Positions 10,883 to 21,158 of a DNA stretch of 64,000 nucleotides are shown here, piece by piece. The stretch lies in the NCBI RefSeq assembly GCF_004379255.2, contig NC_056042.1, positions 10,649,901-10,713,900 on the forward strand. Direction: 5' to 3'. Position numbers and translations under genes: made by a program. Every line of letters begins with the position of its first letter. Within the stretch, counting starts at the first letter, position 1. Origin of the DNA: Salvia splendens (taxonomy: Eukaryota; Streptophyta; Magnoliopsida; Lamiales; Lamiaceae). Below the pieces are notes generated by a model. The model was not told the DNA's origin and searched no databases. It worked only from the letters and a program-made list of their open reading frames with translations.

Positions 10883-12185
10883 CATAGCATACATGAGACT
10901 ACCTACTGGCGAAGCATATGGTATCCTTCTCATCTCTTCTATCTCAAACGGTGTCTTAGGACACATCTCTTGAGATAGATGGATGCCATTCTAAAAGGTA
11001 AGAAACCTTTCTTGGCATCTTGTATGCTAAAACGACTAAGTACAATGTCGATGTAAGGTTCTTGAGATAAGCACAACGTTCTCTTCTCGTGGTCCCGAAG
11101 AACCTTGGTGCCGAGAATGTGTCCCGCGTCTCCCATATCTTTCACCTCGAACTGGTTTGACAACCAAGTTCGTACTGATGACAACATCTTTTTATTGTTT
11201 CCAATTAGAAGAATGTCATCAACATATAAAACTAAGAACACAACGTTTCCCTTTTCAACCTTCTTGTACACACAACTTTCATTTGGGCACTTTCGAATCC
11301 AAACTTATGAACAGTTTGATCGAAATACTGGTTCCACGATCTAGATGCTTACTTGAGGCCATAAATGACCTTCTTAAGCTTCCAAACCATGTGTTCCTTG
11401 CCCTTCATGGCATATCCTTCGGGTTGTTCCATATAGATAGTCTCCTCAAGACTACCATTCAAGAACGCAGTCTTAATGTCTATCTACCATACATCCCAAT
11501 CCAAGTAATCTGCTATAGACAAAAGTATCCTGATCGATTTGAGCATGGCCACCAGGGAGAAGGTCTCGTCGTAATCGACACCTTCCTTTTAGGTATACCC
11601 CTTAGTCACTAGTCTTTCCTTAACTCGTCCATCGGGTCCACGTTTACATTTGTATATCCACTTACTCTCAATGGCAGTACAACTTTCGGGTAGGACGGAC
11701 AAATCGTAGACGTCTTTGTCTATCATAGATTGTAGTTCCGAATCCATTGATTTGACCCATTCGCAATGATCGACATCCGCTTGCGCCTCTGCAAAATTCC
11801 AGGGATCTAATACATTGCTGTCCGAGGAGTGATCCATAGATTCCCCCAAACCAATGTATCTATCGGGCTCATGAGAGACCATCCCACTGTGACGCGGCAC
11901 TACAACACTTGGAGTAAAAGTTGAAGTTACGGGAATTGTTTGTACACTTGGTACTGGTTCTTGGTTAATGGAACTTGTCACAGAAGATAGCTCGTCAAAA
12001 GCCACTTCACTGCTGGGTTTATGATTCATAACAAAGTCTTTCTCTAAGAATGTCGCGTGAGTGCTCACAATGACTTTCTTGTCTCGGAGACTATAGAATT
12101 TATAAGCTTTCGATCATTTAGGGTAACTAATAAACACACATACCTCCGTCCTTGATTCCAACTTAGTTGGATCTTTGCTTAGAGA
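10883..12185 (-). pseudogene. copia reverse transcriptase, degraded
   Basis: Minus-strand frames encode the RT of the copia polyprotein: VYDLSVLPESCTAIESKWIY and KCKRGPDGRVKERLVTKGYT (11589-12068), then, after frame breaks, VFLVLYVDDILLIGNNKKML (10939-11271) with the catalytic YVDD intact. Between 11272 and 11588 the expected sequence is present but split by frameshifts. The copy is dead, though its YVDD is better preserved than in the plus-strand copy. Confidence 0.85.
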
Positions 12186-13261
12186 TATGTTATTTTGGAA
12201 GCATTGAGGTGGGCTTTCTAACCTATATATAAATGTGGCTTTGCGAATTATGTTTCAAGTCTATTTCATATAATGATAATGATGTTGTGTGTGAGCTTTT
12301 CTATCCTATATTATTATGTAGATGAAATTATCAAATGCTATGATTGATTTATGAAGTGATGTTTATTTTCAAAGGATTGTCAATGACATAAATGTTTTTG
12401 TTTCATCGAGATGTCTATCTGTTTGGCTATGCCAAAATAAAGGAATGAATGGAATGATTACGAACTCCAATGGGATTAAAAATCCTATTCGAGTAGTGTG
12501 CACAAAAGGAATGGACCGTGTGCCATCGAGAGGGTTGGCCGGTTAAGAATGAATGGAATGATTATGAACTCCAATAGGACTGGAAATTCTATTCGAGTAG
12601 TGTGCACGAAAGGAATGGACCGTGAGTCATCGAGAGGGTTGGCCGGTCAATGTGTCGTGGAAGGTGACCACCTTTCCGTGACTAAAGGAATGTACAGATA
12701 TGACAGATTGATGGAAAGAACTTAGACATCGGTCAAATTTAAGCTCACAAAGAACTTAGTAAGCTTGGGCCTTTTAAGATAAAACCCAGAGTGTTACTGT
12801 GATGGCATTAACAATAAATATTTTATGTATATGTGTATCTTTTGGAAAAGTGTTCACTGAGTACTCTCGTATTCAATCCTGCATGTATTTCGAAATGTGC
12901 AGGTTTAGACGTGGATGAAGTGGTGCTGAGTGAGTTTGGTGAATATCTGTATCATTGTAGGACCCTCGAAGACATATGTCTCCATACATATTGCCGGGTT
13001 CAAACCTTCTTCCATTGTACACTTTATTCATGTCTTGTGACAGTCTTATTAATGAGAACTATGATACAAATATGAAGTACCAGTCGCAAACACTTTTCAG
13101 AGTTTGTATGTCCATGTGAATTCCTTGAAATTCTTAATATTTTTTATAATGAAATGGGTGTTTGGTTGATGATTGGTTTTCCCTTTTTATTTCCCTCTTA
13201 TTTCCCCTTTATTGTCATGATTTCCGAGCTCTGCTATCCTTAGCAAAGTGCGGACGTGACA
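12186..13261 (+). repeat. 3' part of the solo LTR with a tandem duplication
   Basis: LTR sequence resumes here (gaggtgggctttct, also found at 16219 in the second LTR). Two adjacent imperfect copies of about 106 bp lie at roughly 12441-12546 and 12547-12652, each with gaatgaatggaatgatta and ending gagagggttggccggt. Open frames here are accidental. Confidence 0.6.
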
Positions 13262-13745
13262 AATATCAGAGACTGGAAAAACTAATCTCATAACAAACTT
13301 TACCAAAATGAGAAAGAGAGGCAAAAAGTATGGAACATTCAACAAATGAACATACAAAGCAATGGATAGAAGAGGTTAGAAAACTTCACATTTTTGGGAT
13401 TAGAACATGCAGATTCATAGAAGATTATATAGTGCAGAATACTAAAAGAATAGCTAAAAATTAAATGGGATGTCATTTAAGTGAGAAAAAATGAATTAGG
13501 AAGAACAGGAAAACTGAACCATTTCTGTTACTTGGTCTGCAAAAATTTTGATTGAGAGATGAGTGATAATAGGAGTGAGTCAAGGGTATTTATAGTGTCC
13601 TCCTACCTAGCACGCTTTGTTAGAAATTTGTGCATGTTCCACAAAAAACAGAATGACGAGAGATCTTTCAAATAACTAATTAGTATAAGAATTATAAAAT
13701 ACATAAAATAAAATATCTTTTAATTAGTGCATACAAATATAATCA
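13262..13745. other. host sequence between the two long LTRs, with a minus-strand promoter-like box
   Basis: 484 bp of AT-rich DNA that continues the sequence left of 3010. On the minus strand a good TATA box (CTATAAATAC, 13586-13595) is followed by a pyrimidine-rich leader, an ATG near 13522 and a short frame. This could be the promoter and first exon of the minus-strand RPA-like gene whose pieces lie at 2181-2578, in which case the solo LTR would sit in an intron. This is inference. Confidence 0.3.
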
Positions 13746-13970
13746 TGTAACACCCGCTTTTATTATAACCTTTTTATGTTAGGATTTTGTTTTGAGAACG
13801 AGCGGGTGATAGACCTTGAATAAAATACCGTCTTTGTTTTGTTTGGTTGCGATTGAAAATATTGAATGCGTAAATTGCTGTTGGTTAATCGTGTGGTGAA
13901 AGCAGTGGACAAGATTGACGTGAGATTCGTCGATGGAAAAATTAGGTGTTTGGTTACATTTATTCTAGTT

Positions 13971-14268
13971 ATTGATTCTCTCCGTTCTATAGTAATAGAG
14001 ACGTTTCTTTTCGGCACGGAGATTAAGAAAAATTGTATTAGGTGAGTTAAGTAAAAGGAGAATAAAGTGGAAAATGAAAAAGATAGAGATATGAAGAGAG
14101 AATAAAGTAAGAGAGAGTAAAGTGGGTGTTGGGAAATGTGTTGACTTTTTACTAAAAAAGGAAATGACTCTATTAATATGGAACATACCAAAATGGCAAA
14201 ATGACTCTATTACTATGGAATGTACCAAAATAGAAAAATGACTCTATTACTATGGAACAGATGGAGTA
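13971..14268. mobile_element. Stowaway-type MITE inside the second LTR
   Basis: Left end gattctctccgttctatagt and right end actatggaacagatggagta are inverted versions of each other (CTCCGTTC.ATAGTAATAGAG). It has no coding capacity. The right end is locally triplicated: actctattaNtatggaa occurs three times between 14165 and 14256 at a spacing of about 38 bp. Confidence 0.65.
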
Positions 14269-14967
14269 TTTCCCAATCCCTATTCAAAATCTGCAGTCAA
14301 ATCCTTGATCAACATAGGTTCCTACTCCTAATTTCATTCTACACGGTTTTCCCATATCTCCACCAACTTGAAATATCTCCAACTGAAAAGTTAAAATATT
14401 TTTCTCCTCCGTATTTTAACTCACGCAGCCATCTCTTCCTCACACAGTCTTCCATTCAAAATCTGTGAAAAGAAATCGCAAATACCGTGAGTTCAACATG
14501 CAATCTGCCGTTATTTTCTTCTCTTCTTCCACAAAGGTGAATTTTCCTCAGTTACATGAATACTGAAAATCTCCATACTTATTGATTCCATAATCCAATT
14601 TCTCGACATCACAGTGTGTAAGAGAAACCGAGAGAATCGAAATTTTCAATACCTTGTGCTTTCGCAAGTTTTGCTTCTTCCGGAAGGTATATCCACAAAT
14701 TTTTGTAAGTCTCTGCATTCGATTCTATAACATGCTTTTACATAATCATAGTAGTTCAAGAAATCGAACTTAGACTTGTTGAATTTCTAGAAATTTTTGA
14801 ATGATTCGTTCTTGATAAAGTTGCCAACTTTAATATCATTAGAGCTTGATCTCTTGTTTTCTCTTCCAATCTTAGTTCTGCAAATTTTGTCGCCCAATAA
14901 TAACTGAAATCAAACAATTAGAATTTAATAAAGGTTTAGATTTGGGGAAAGGGGTTAAGGGACTTAC

Positions 14968-15454
14968 TGTTTGTACAAATTCATCTCATATGGTAGTCTG
15001 AGGGAAGTTGGAAGATGTATATAATTCGGAAGGTGCATATAATTCCTGTCCAGACCCCAATCAGTTTGAAGCATTTTGGGGTGACAACAAACAAATCCGT
15101 ACGGGCTTTACTCAAAGCGGACAATATCAAATGTTTGTTGCAGTCGACAATCCAAACAAGTTGTATTAGAGCCAGATCGAGCGAGGCCAGGATGACTCAA
15201 GTTCGAGTCGGGCCAGTAATGTCTCGATGTGTGTCGAGTGCGTCTGTCTGTTCCCGATGTGATCTGATTAGAGGGGTTGATGTGTGTCTGCGTCTGTCTG
15301 TTCTCTATGTGATCTGGTTTGAGGGGAAGGTTTATTTAGTACAAACTCATCCCTATCAGTTTGAGACCTTTTGGGGTGACTCAAAAACAAATCCGTGCAG
15401 GCTTGACTTAAAGCGGACAATATCAAATGTATGTTGCAATCGACAATCCGAACA
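14968..15454 (+). mobile_element. TRIM (terminal-repeat retrotransposon in miniature)
   Basis: Starts TGTTTGTACAAATTCATC and ends caatccgaaca, with the perfect 5 bp duplication cttac on both sides (14963-14967, 15455-15459). The 5' LTR is 14968-15158, followed by a tRNA-Met-type primer site (ttgtattagagcca). The 3' LTR is about 15331-15454, preceded by gaggggaagg and carrying an internal deletion. The roughly 170 bp interior has no ORF of note but contains a duplicated phrase (gtctgtctgttc..atgtgatctg). It is non-coding and depends on another element for movement. Confidence 0.75.
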
Positions 15455-17049
15455 CTTACCGTTGGGAGTAGCGGCGTTCGGTCTTCGACGGAGGGGCGTG
15501 AGGCGGCGCCAGATTTTGGAACGAGTACGAGGGAGATGGGTGTCATTTTGATTTGTTCCTGTTTTATGTGAGAAAGAGCCGAGAGGGAGATGAGCTTGCT
15601 GTTTCTGATTTGGGGAATTTGAGAAAAATGGCAGAAGAGAGAGATTGGAAATTTGCGAGCTAGAGAGAGAGTTTTGCTGGTAGGAATTTGGTGAGGAAGA
15701 CGTGTTGGTGGCGGGGAGTATAATTTTTACTCTTTTAATTAATTGTTTCCTTTTTCTTCTTTCGAGCTTTTATCTATTGGGCCTCTAATATATTTTAGTT
15801 CTTTTATTTAATGGCTTGGGCCATTTATTTCCCTTTCAAGTTTTGGGCCTTTAGTAAATAGATATGTGTTGGGTTGGGAGTATTTACGTGTGGTGTTTGA
15901 GTGTATACTAATTTTGGGTTGACCTAGTTTATTAAGAATTTGGAACTTATATGTGTTGGAAATTTACATACTTAGGCCTATTTTTAGTAATGACCGAGAG
16001 ATTATGTTTGGGGACTTCTGTATTTAATGGTGAATCTGTTTTATATATATTTTTCTTTAGGAAAGAACGAAGAATAATTTGAGCACACACACGAAGGATG
16101 CATGCATTATTTTACTTGCAAAGTCTAATTTTAGCATATCACGTTGTGTTAAAAAGGGTGAACTTTTGCACGTCGTTTGAGGTTGGAGCTGAAAGTTGTT
16201 TGGGAGGTTAAGCGAATGAGGTGGGCTTTCTTTTTAAATAAGGACCATGTCCTAAATATATTTTTATGTGAAAATAGGTGGAAAATGTTTGTCTTTCCAT
16301 GTTTTTTGTTTTGATAAACCTATCTGAAGTGGCTATCCAATGTATATTTAATCGAATTCGGGTCCCAGTAGGGCCGCAAACCCTGCTCGGACTAGTGTAC
16401 ACCCCGTAGATCGTGTGCTATCTCTTTGGAGTTGGCTGGTCTAGTGACTTGGTTCGTGGCCACGTTCCTTGTCATGTATGTTCAGATATGGTGATGGTGG
16501 ATGTGGATGGAAAATGGTTGTGCAACCGAACTTTACGTGAAACGTATTTTAGTGTACTTGGGTTTCTTTTAAATTAAAACCCCCAAGATCACTTGATTAT
16601 GGATTGACAACTATATTTTTTGGCATGTGTGCACTGAGTGGCTCAAGTAATGAGCCTGCTATATTGTTTTTTCTAATGTGCCAGAATTTGAGCGGTGATG
16701 GACGTGGTGGATGTTGAGCAGTCGTTGGAAATTATGTCTTGTTTCGTTGTCGGATTGTAGGTCTCATATATCGGGCTTATTCCAATCTTGAATGCTTCAC
16801 TAGAATTTTGTGTTTTCTTTGGATTATTTAATTTTGGGTATTATTTTTCGAAGTTGGTTTTTGTTGAGACAGTATTTTTAACTTTTTTAAGTTTCTTTAG
16901 TTATCTTTTGATTTAGTCTTGTTATTTGTTCTTCACTTTCTTCCCCACTGTCTTTTACCTCGCTTAGTTGATAACTATGTTTAGATTCCTTTAGAAAGAT
17001 GCGGGCATGACAAATACATTCTGCGAGATTAGTTGACGATGGGAGCCAG

Positions 17050-17071
17050 NNNNNNNNNNNNNNNNNNNNNN
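17050..17071. other. assembly gap (22 N)
   Basis: A run of N between the second long LTR and the start of the Athila-like fragment. The junction between these two elements is not real sequence and should not be interpreted. Confidence 1.
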
Positions 17072-17081
17072 AAGTAGGCCA

Positions 17082-19366
17082 AGCAGCGGAAGCTACTGCC
17101 TCGGAGGCTGAGGGTCTAGACCTCGCTTCGAAGCGGTAGCATGAGCAAGAAAACAGGAACAGAGACAACAGAACCAGAGTAGAAGCATCCATCCTAGTGG
17201 CACCCCTAGGTAGTAAAGCCGATTCCCATCAGACGGAAACTGTAGTGAAGACAGACTCCAAGGCAGAGCCGGCCAAACCGCAGAGGATATCGCAACGTTG
17301 TTTGGGTAAGTGGGCAGCTAGTAAGGCGAAGCCGAACACAGAGGCAAATCCCGTGGAGATCTCGAGTGAAGAAGAAAGGACCACTCCACAAAACCTGGGG
17401 AGAGCCTTTACCTGTTACCGACCTAGAGGATACTGCAATGGAAAACCAGAGCGGTATCTCCAACACTGAGTGGCCAAGGTGAAGAGGCTGACGGGATGGC
17501 TGAGGGTCTGGACCTCGCATCCAGGTCAGTAGCCACAAGGAGACCAGTCCTACTATCCAGGATCCACTTTCAACACAAGCTGAGAAGGAACCCGAAGAAG
17601 AGAAAGACATAGATGACGGAGAGGAAGTTAGATACCGTGAAGAGAGAAAACGAAAGGGGAAGGCCCTATGAAGAAGAAGCCCAGCAACAAGAAGCCACTA
17701 CAGTAAACACTGGCATAGTCATTACTGAGTCAGTTCAGCGAGTCCAGGAACACCGGAGGGAGCGAGTGATAGCGAATACGCTGGAGCCAGCGAATCAGCC
17801 TCCGACAGCGATATCTCTTTGGAGGATGAGGAGTACGTAGAACAATAGCTTCAGAATGATCATCGAGAGTTAGTCCACCCACCGGTAGAGAGACTGAGGT
17901 ACCGGCGCTGGACAGTGGACCTTACTGATGATCTGGTGGAGGAGATGAAGCTTTTCGACTCGAAGGAGCTACAGAAAGATTTCGATAGCAAGGATGAAGG
18001 GAGTAAGCGGGTGAAGAGTGGAAAGGTATTTCACATTCCTTCTTTAGATGAGTTAGGTGCCCGCGAGCAGTTTCTATCTTATTTGCACGCGTTAGGATTC
18101 GAATGGTTGTTGGAGAATGGGGATCCGAGTGTCCCGGTTAGATTAGCGAAGGAGTTTTTCACGACCTTTAGGTTTAAGGTCACCACTGATCTAGATGAGG
18201 AATGTATCAGTTTTAGGCTGTTTGGCGGAGAGATACGGATGAGCTTGAATGAGTGGACCGTGCGTCTGGGAATGTGCAGTTTAGAGGAGGCCATAGGGCC
18301 TGAGTGGAGAAGTAGGGAGCGGGGAATTCCCCGCAGACATGTGGAATTTGAGCCCCAGAAAGCCTGGGAGGAACTTACTCACCCTGATGCAGGGCAATTC
18401 CAGTCCACTATTTCCCGCTCCGTTCATTTTAACAACCCAATTCTGCGTCTTGTACAGCTTTACCTGGATTTCAATTTATTGGGGCAGTCGAACTCCGCTG
18501 TTAGGACATCGATGACGGAGTTATATCTTCTCTGGTGCGCCAAGCAGGGAAGGAAGTTGCATCTGGGTTTTTGGACCGCCTACCAATGCCATCTAATTGC
18601 CACCCACCCAGCGAGAAACCTCACTCTCTGCGATGTCTTGGGAGTATTCGTCAGAAACAACGTCATCATCACGGAGGCCGAAGATTTATCCGACCAGATC
18701 ATGGTGGATCCTCCTGGTCTTTTTGATACACCTTTGTTCGTCCGAACGAACACCGTTTACATGAGGCAGGGCGCACCCCAATTTTACGCAATGGGAGAAG
18801 AAGCTATACCGACCGGAAGGGTAGCAGCATCCCAGGAAGTTTAAGAACAAGAGCAGCGTCGCGAAAGGATGGAGAAAGCGATGGAAGAAGTGAAAGAAGA
18901 GAATCAGCAGTTGAAAGCGGAGGTGGTGCGATTGGCATCGGTAATGGAACGAATGTTGAAGGAGTCTGCAGGACAGACGAGGCAGAGTCAGAAGCAAGAA
19001 GCTTTGGAGACGATTGTTACCAGGCTAGGAGAGGAAAACCAACGGTTGATAACAGAAATGGCCAGGATGGCGTCCGTGATAGACGAGATATTGATGGAGT
19101 TAACACAACGAGGCCAAGAGGAAGCTGTTGAACCGAGTGGCCATGGAGGCCGAGCAAATGAACCACGAGTATCAGAGGAGGTATTAACCGAGACGAAAGA
19201 AGCAGAGCAGAAACTAGAGGCGAGACAAGAGGACAGAGATGCCGAGGAGTCGGCCGAGCCTGAAGGAAAACAGTCCGAGAATGAGGAGGAGCAACCGCAA
19301 GAACCACCTGCACCACAACCTGCCCTGCGAAGGAGCAGGAGGAACAAGTGGACCACCACCACCTGA
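17082..19366 (+). pseudogene. Athila-like third ORF (copy 1), broken
   Basis: Equivalent to the ORF at 44878-47668. The N-terminal acidic, low-complexity part is scattered over frames at 17197-17840. The central helical domain is open from 17915 to 18844 (309 residues; blocks EFFTTFRFKVTTDLDEECIS and FWTAYQCHLIATHPARNLTL are shared with copy 2). After a stop at 18842, a coiled-coil segment continues at 18869-19366 (MEEVKEENQQLKAEVVRLAS ... ending with Arg-rich RRSRRNK). The central part resembles the plant retrotransposon ORF family found downstream of pol in Athila-type elements. Function is unknown; an env-like role is only positional. Confidence 0.7.
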
Positions 19367-19471
19367 CCAGTTAGTTTTCTTTTTATTTTCAGTTTTAGTT
19401 TTTCGTATTTTAATTGTGTTTTGTTTTTATTAGGTAGTATAATTTCTGTTTGTGCGCAAACCCCATTCATA

Positions 19472-19826
19472 ACACTTAGCCTATTTTATAGTCTAAGTGT
19501 GAGAAGTTAAGGTTTGTCTTTTTGGCGCATGAGTTTGTGTTTTCTGTTTTCTTTTTCGTAAGCATGTTGGCTCACACTTAGCCCATTGCATGGCCTAAGT
19601 GTGAGGAGTTTGTATATATGTGTTTTGTAATTGTTGGATTCTGCTTAGGTTTTAAACTCTCCCACTTAGCCTACTTTATAGTCTAAGTGTGAGAAGTTTT
19701 AGTTTTTAGCATGTCGTTTTGTTTGTCTTGTTTGTGTGTCCATCGTACTGGCCATTACCTTTTCCACTTCACAGCCTGATCTGAGGGTAGACACTTGTGA
19801 AGTGGGAGGGGGGACACAATGGCCAA
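19472..19826 (+). other. hairpin cluster in the 3' non-coding region (copy 1)
   Basis: Three stems built on ACACTTAG / CTAAGTGT lie at 19472-19500, 19571-19605 (11 bp stem CTCACACTTAG) and 19663-19689. They are followed by a nested stem at 19747-19826 with outer arms ACTGGCCATT / AATGGCCA and inner arms CACTTCACA / TGTGAAGTG. The same series occurs in copy 2 at 47800-48164. Confidence 0.7.
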
Positions 19827-21158
19827 TATGATGTATGTGTATATGCGTGGTTTGTGTTTGTGCTTGTGTTAGTGTCTTGTTAGGTCTAGTTTTTTTTCTT
19901 TTGTGTGTTGATTGGGCTTAAAACTCAACTGTCCTGAGCTGACGGTAAGGGGAATTGAGGGAGATACGACATGCAGGAAAACAGAAACCACCCCCCTTAG
20001 TACCTCCTAGCCAGGATAGATGATGCGAGTATGAAAGAAAAGCCCATACTTAGAGCCAAACACGAAAGCCCTCTTAAAATGTGAGTTATAAGCTTTAAGT
20101 AGAACCACTTTCCACATGTTTAGAAAAGAAAAGAGCGGTTGCCACAAATTGCCTAGGGTGAAGTGACTGCGTGTAGCAACACTGAAGGCAGTAGGAACCC
20201 CCCCCCCCCAAAAAAAACCACCTTTAGAACCTCTTTTCTAACTCTTTATACCCAGATAAATACCCCTAGCCACTGGGACTGTGTGTGTGCAAGGCATGAA
20301 GCGAATGAAGCTTACTGGCTAGAAGGGTGTACAAGAAAGCAGAATCCAACTGGACAAGAAAGTTTGGAAGAAAATTGGCCAGGGAGTCATCCCAGGCCCA
20401 AAAAGAAGGTATAAGGGGCGAAGCCACGAGAGAGAAAAAAAAAGAGAGAAAAGATGAAGGAAAATGGTCAGAAAAACTTGGCCACAAAAAAATGAAGAAG
20501 GCATAAGGGTGGCGAAGCCACAAGAAGCTACTGACTAGTTGGAGATCAAAACCAGAAGCGCCAGCCAAGAAAAGCAACTAACCAGAGGCCCAAATGCACA
20601 CAGTTCCCCCACATCAAATAAAATAGAAGTGATTTTTGAACCTTAGAGCCTTAGGAACATCCACCCGAAACACTACAAACCAATAGCCCAGTTACAAGCC
20701 TTTAAGCCCTTCAGTAGCTGCACGTGAAATCTAAGTCCGAAGTAATTGTGGTGGAGCACTATGAGAGAACAGTCCTAACATTCCCGGAGAGGTATGAGTG
20801 ACTGAGTGAACCTAGTGTTTGGCCGAAAGTTTGGGCGATCTTGACGAGCGGATATACTGACTGGGAGAGAAAGGGGGGGCAGCGAAAGTTCAAGGCTGTC
20901 TAAGGCCGGATTGCACCTGATCCCGAGGGGAGGGATGATTGAAAATATAGCCCAATCTTTGTGTTTAGTCTTTCTGTGTTCGTTTATGTGTTTTCTTTTC
21001 TGTGCTTGTTTTTGTGTTTTTGTTTTCTCTTTTCGTTGTAGTCTAGGGTCTAGTTTAGGATTGAGTCGGTCAGGGGAGTAACCAGGCTAGAATTCGACTT
21101 ATTTCTTTTCGTTTGTTCTTCACGCTTGAGGACAAGCATGTGGTAACTGTGAGCAGTT
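19827..21158 (+). other. Athila-like 3' non-coding region (copy 1)
   Basis: No credible ORF. It contains a C10A7 homopolymer junction near 20200, a repeated phrase (aaggNataagggtggcgaagccac) near 20407 and 20500, and just before the LTR the conserved cttgaggacaag. It aligns with 48165-49435. Confidence 0.6.

Larger units (their letters stand above)
7208..12185 (-). mobile_element. truncated Ty1/copia element, minus strand
   Basis: In element orientation this is the 3' part: RT, RNase H, purine tract and 3' LTR. It is closely related to the plus-strand copia at 29703-38868. It stops inside the pol segment just upstream of a KDPTKLESRTEVCVF stretch near 12180, where solo-LTR sequence resumes. 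The 5' half is therefore deleted, and no target duplication can be tested. It is interrupted by a solo LTR at 9404-10882. Confidence 0.85.
3010..13261 (+). mobile_element. solo LTR of a long-LTR gypsy (Tekay/Del-like) element with nested insertions
   Basis: Starts TGTAACACCCGCCC and ends gcggacgtgaca. It is flanked by identical 5 bp aatat (3005-3009, 13262-13266), so the two ends belong to one insertion despite being 10 kb apart. The start motif and the late motif gtgttcactgagtactctcg (near 12850) are typical of chromovirus Tekay/Del LTRs. Removing the nested element at 4053-6659 and the copia at 7208 to about 12185 leaves roughly 2.65 kb, a normal LTR size for the lineage. No internal gag-pol domain remains, so the element was reduced by LTR-LTR recombination. 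Confidence 0.75.
13746..17012 (+). mobile_element. second long LTR (Tekay/Del-like), probably solo
   Basis: Starts TGTAACACCCGC and ends gatgcgggcatgaca, with gtgtgcactgagtggctcaa near 16630, the same architecture as the LTR at 3010-13261. Flanks are aatca (13741-13745) and aatac (17013-17017), an imperfect match, so a solo LTR is likely but not proven. Less the nested MITE (13971-14268) and TRIM (14968-15454), its length is about 2.5 kb. No gag-pol follows; the N gap begins 38 bp downstream. Confidence 0.65.

Noticed and set aside
13262..13285. Primer-binding site after an intact 5' LTR (atatcagagactgg)
   Set aside because: The resemblance to the tRNA-Met site is partial, and aatat here matches the flank at 3005-3009 exactly, so it is the target duplication of a solo LTR.
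15015..15551. 178-codon ORF
   Set aside because: It spans the TRIM and its flank; the frame crosses both LTRs and has no protein resemblance.
18988..19470. Minus-strand ORF of 160 codons
   Set aside because: Antisense shadow of the coiled-coil part of the Athila-like third ORF.
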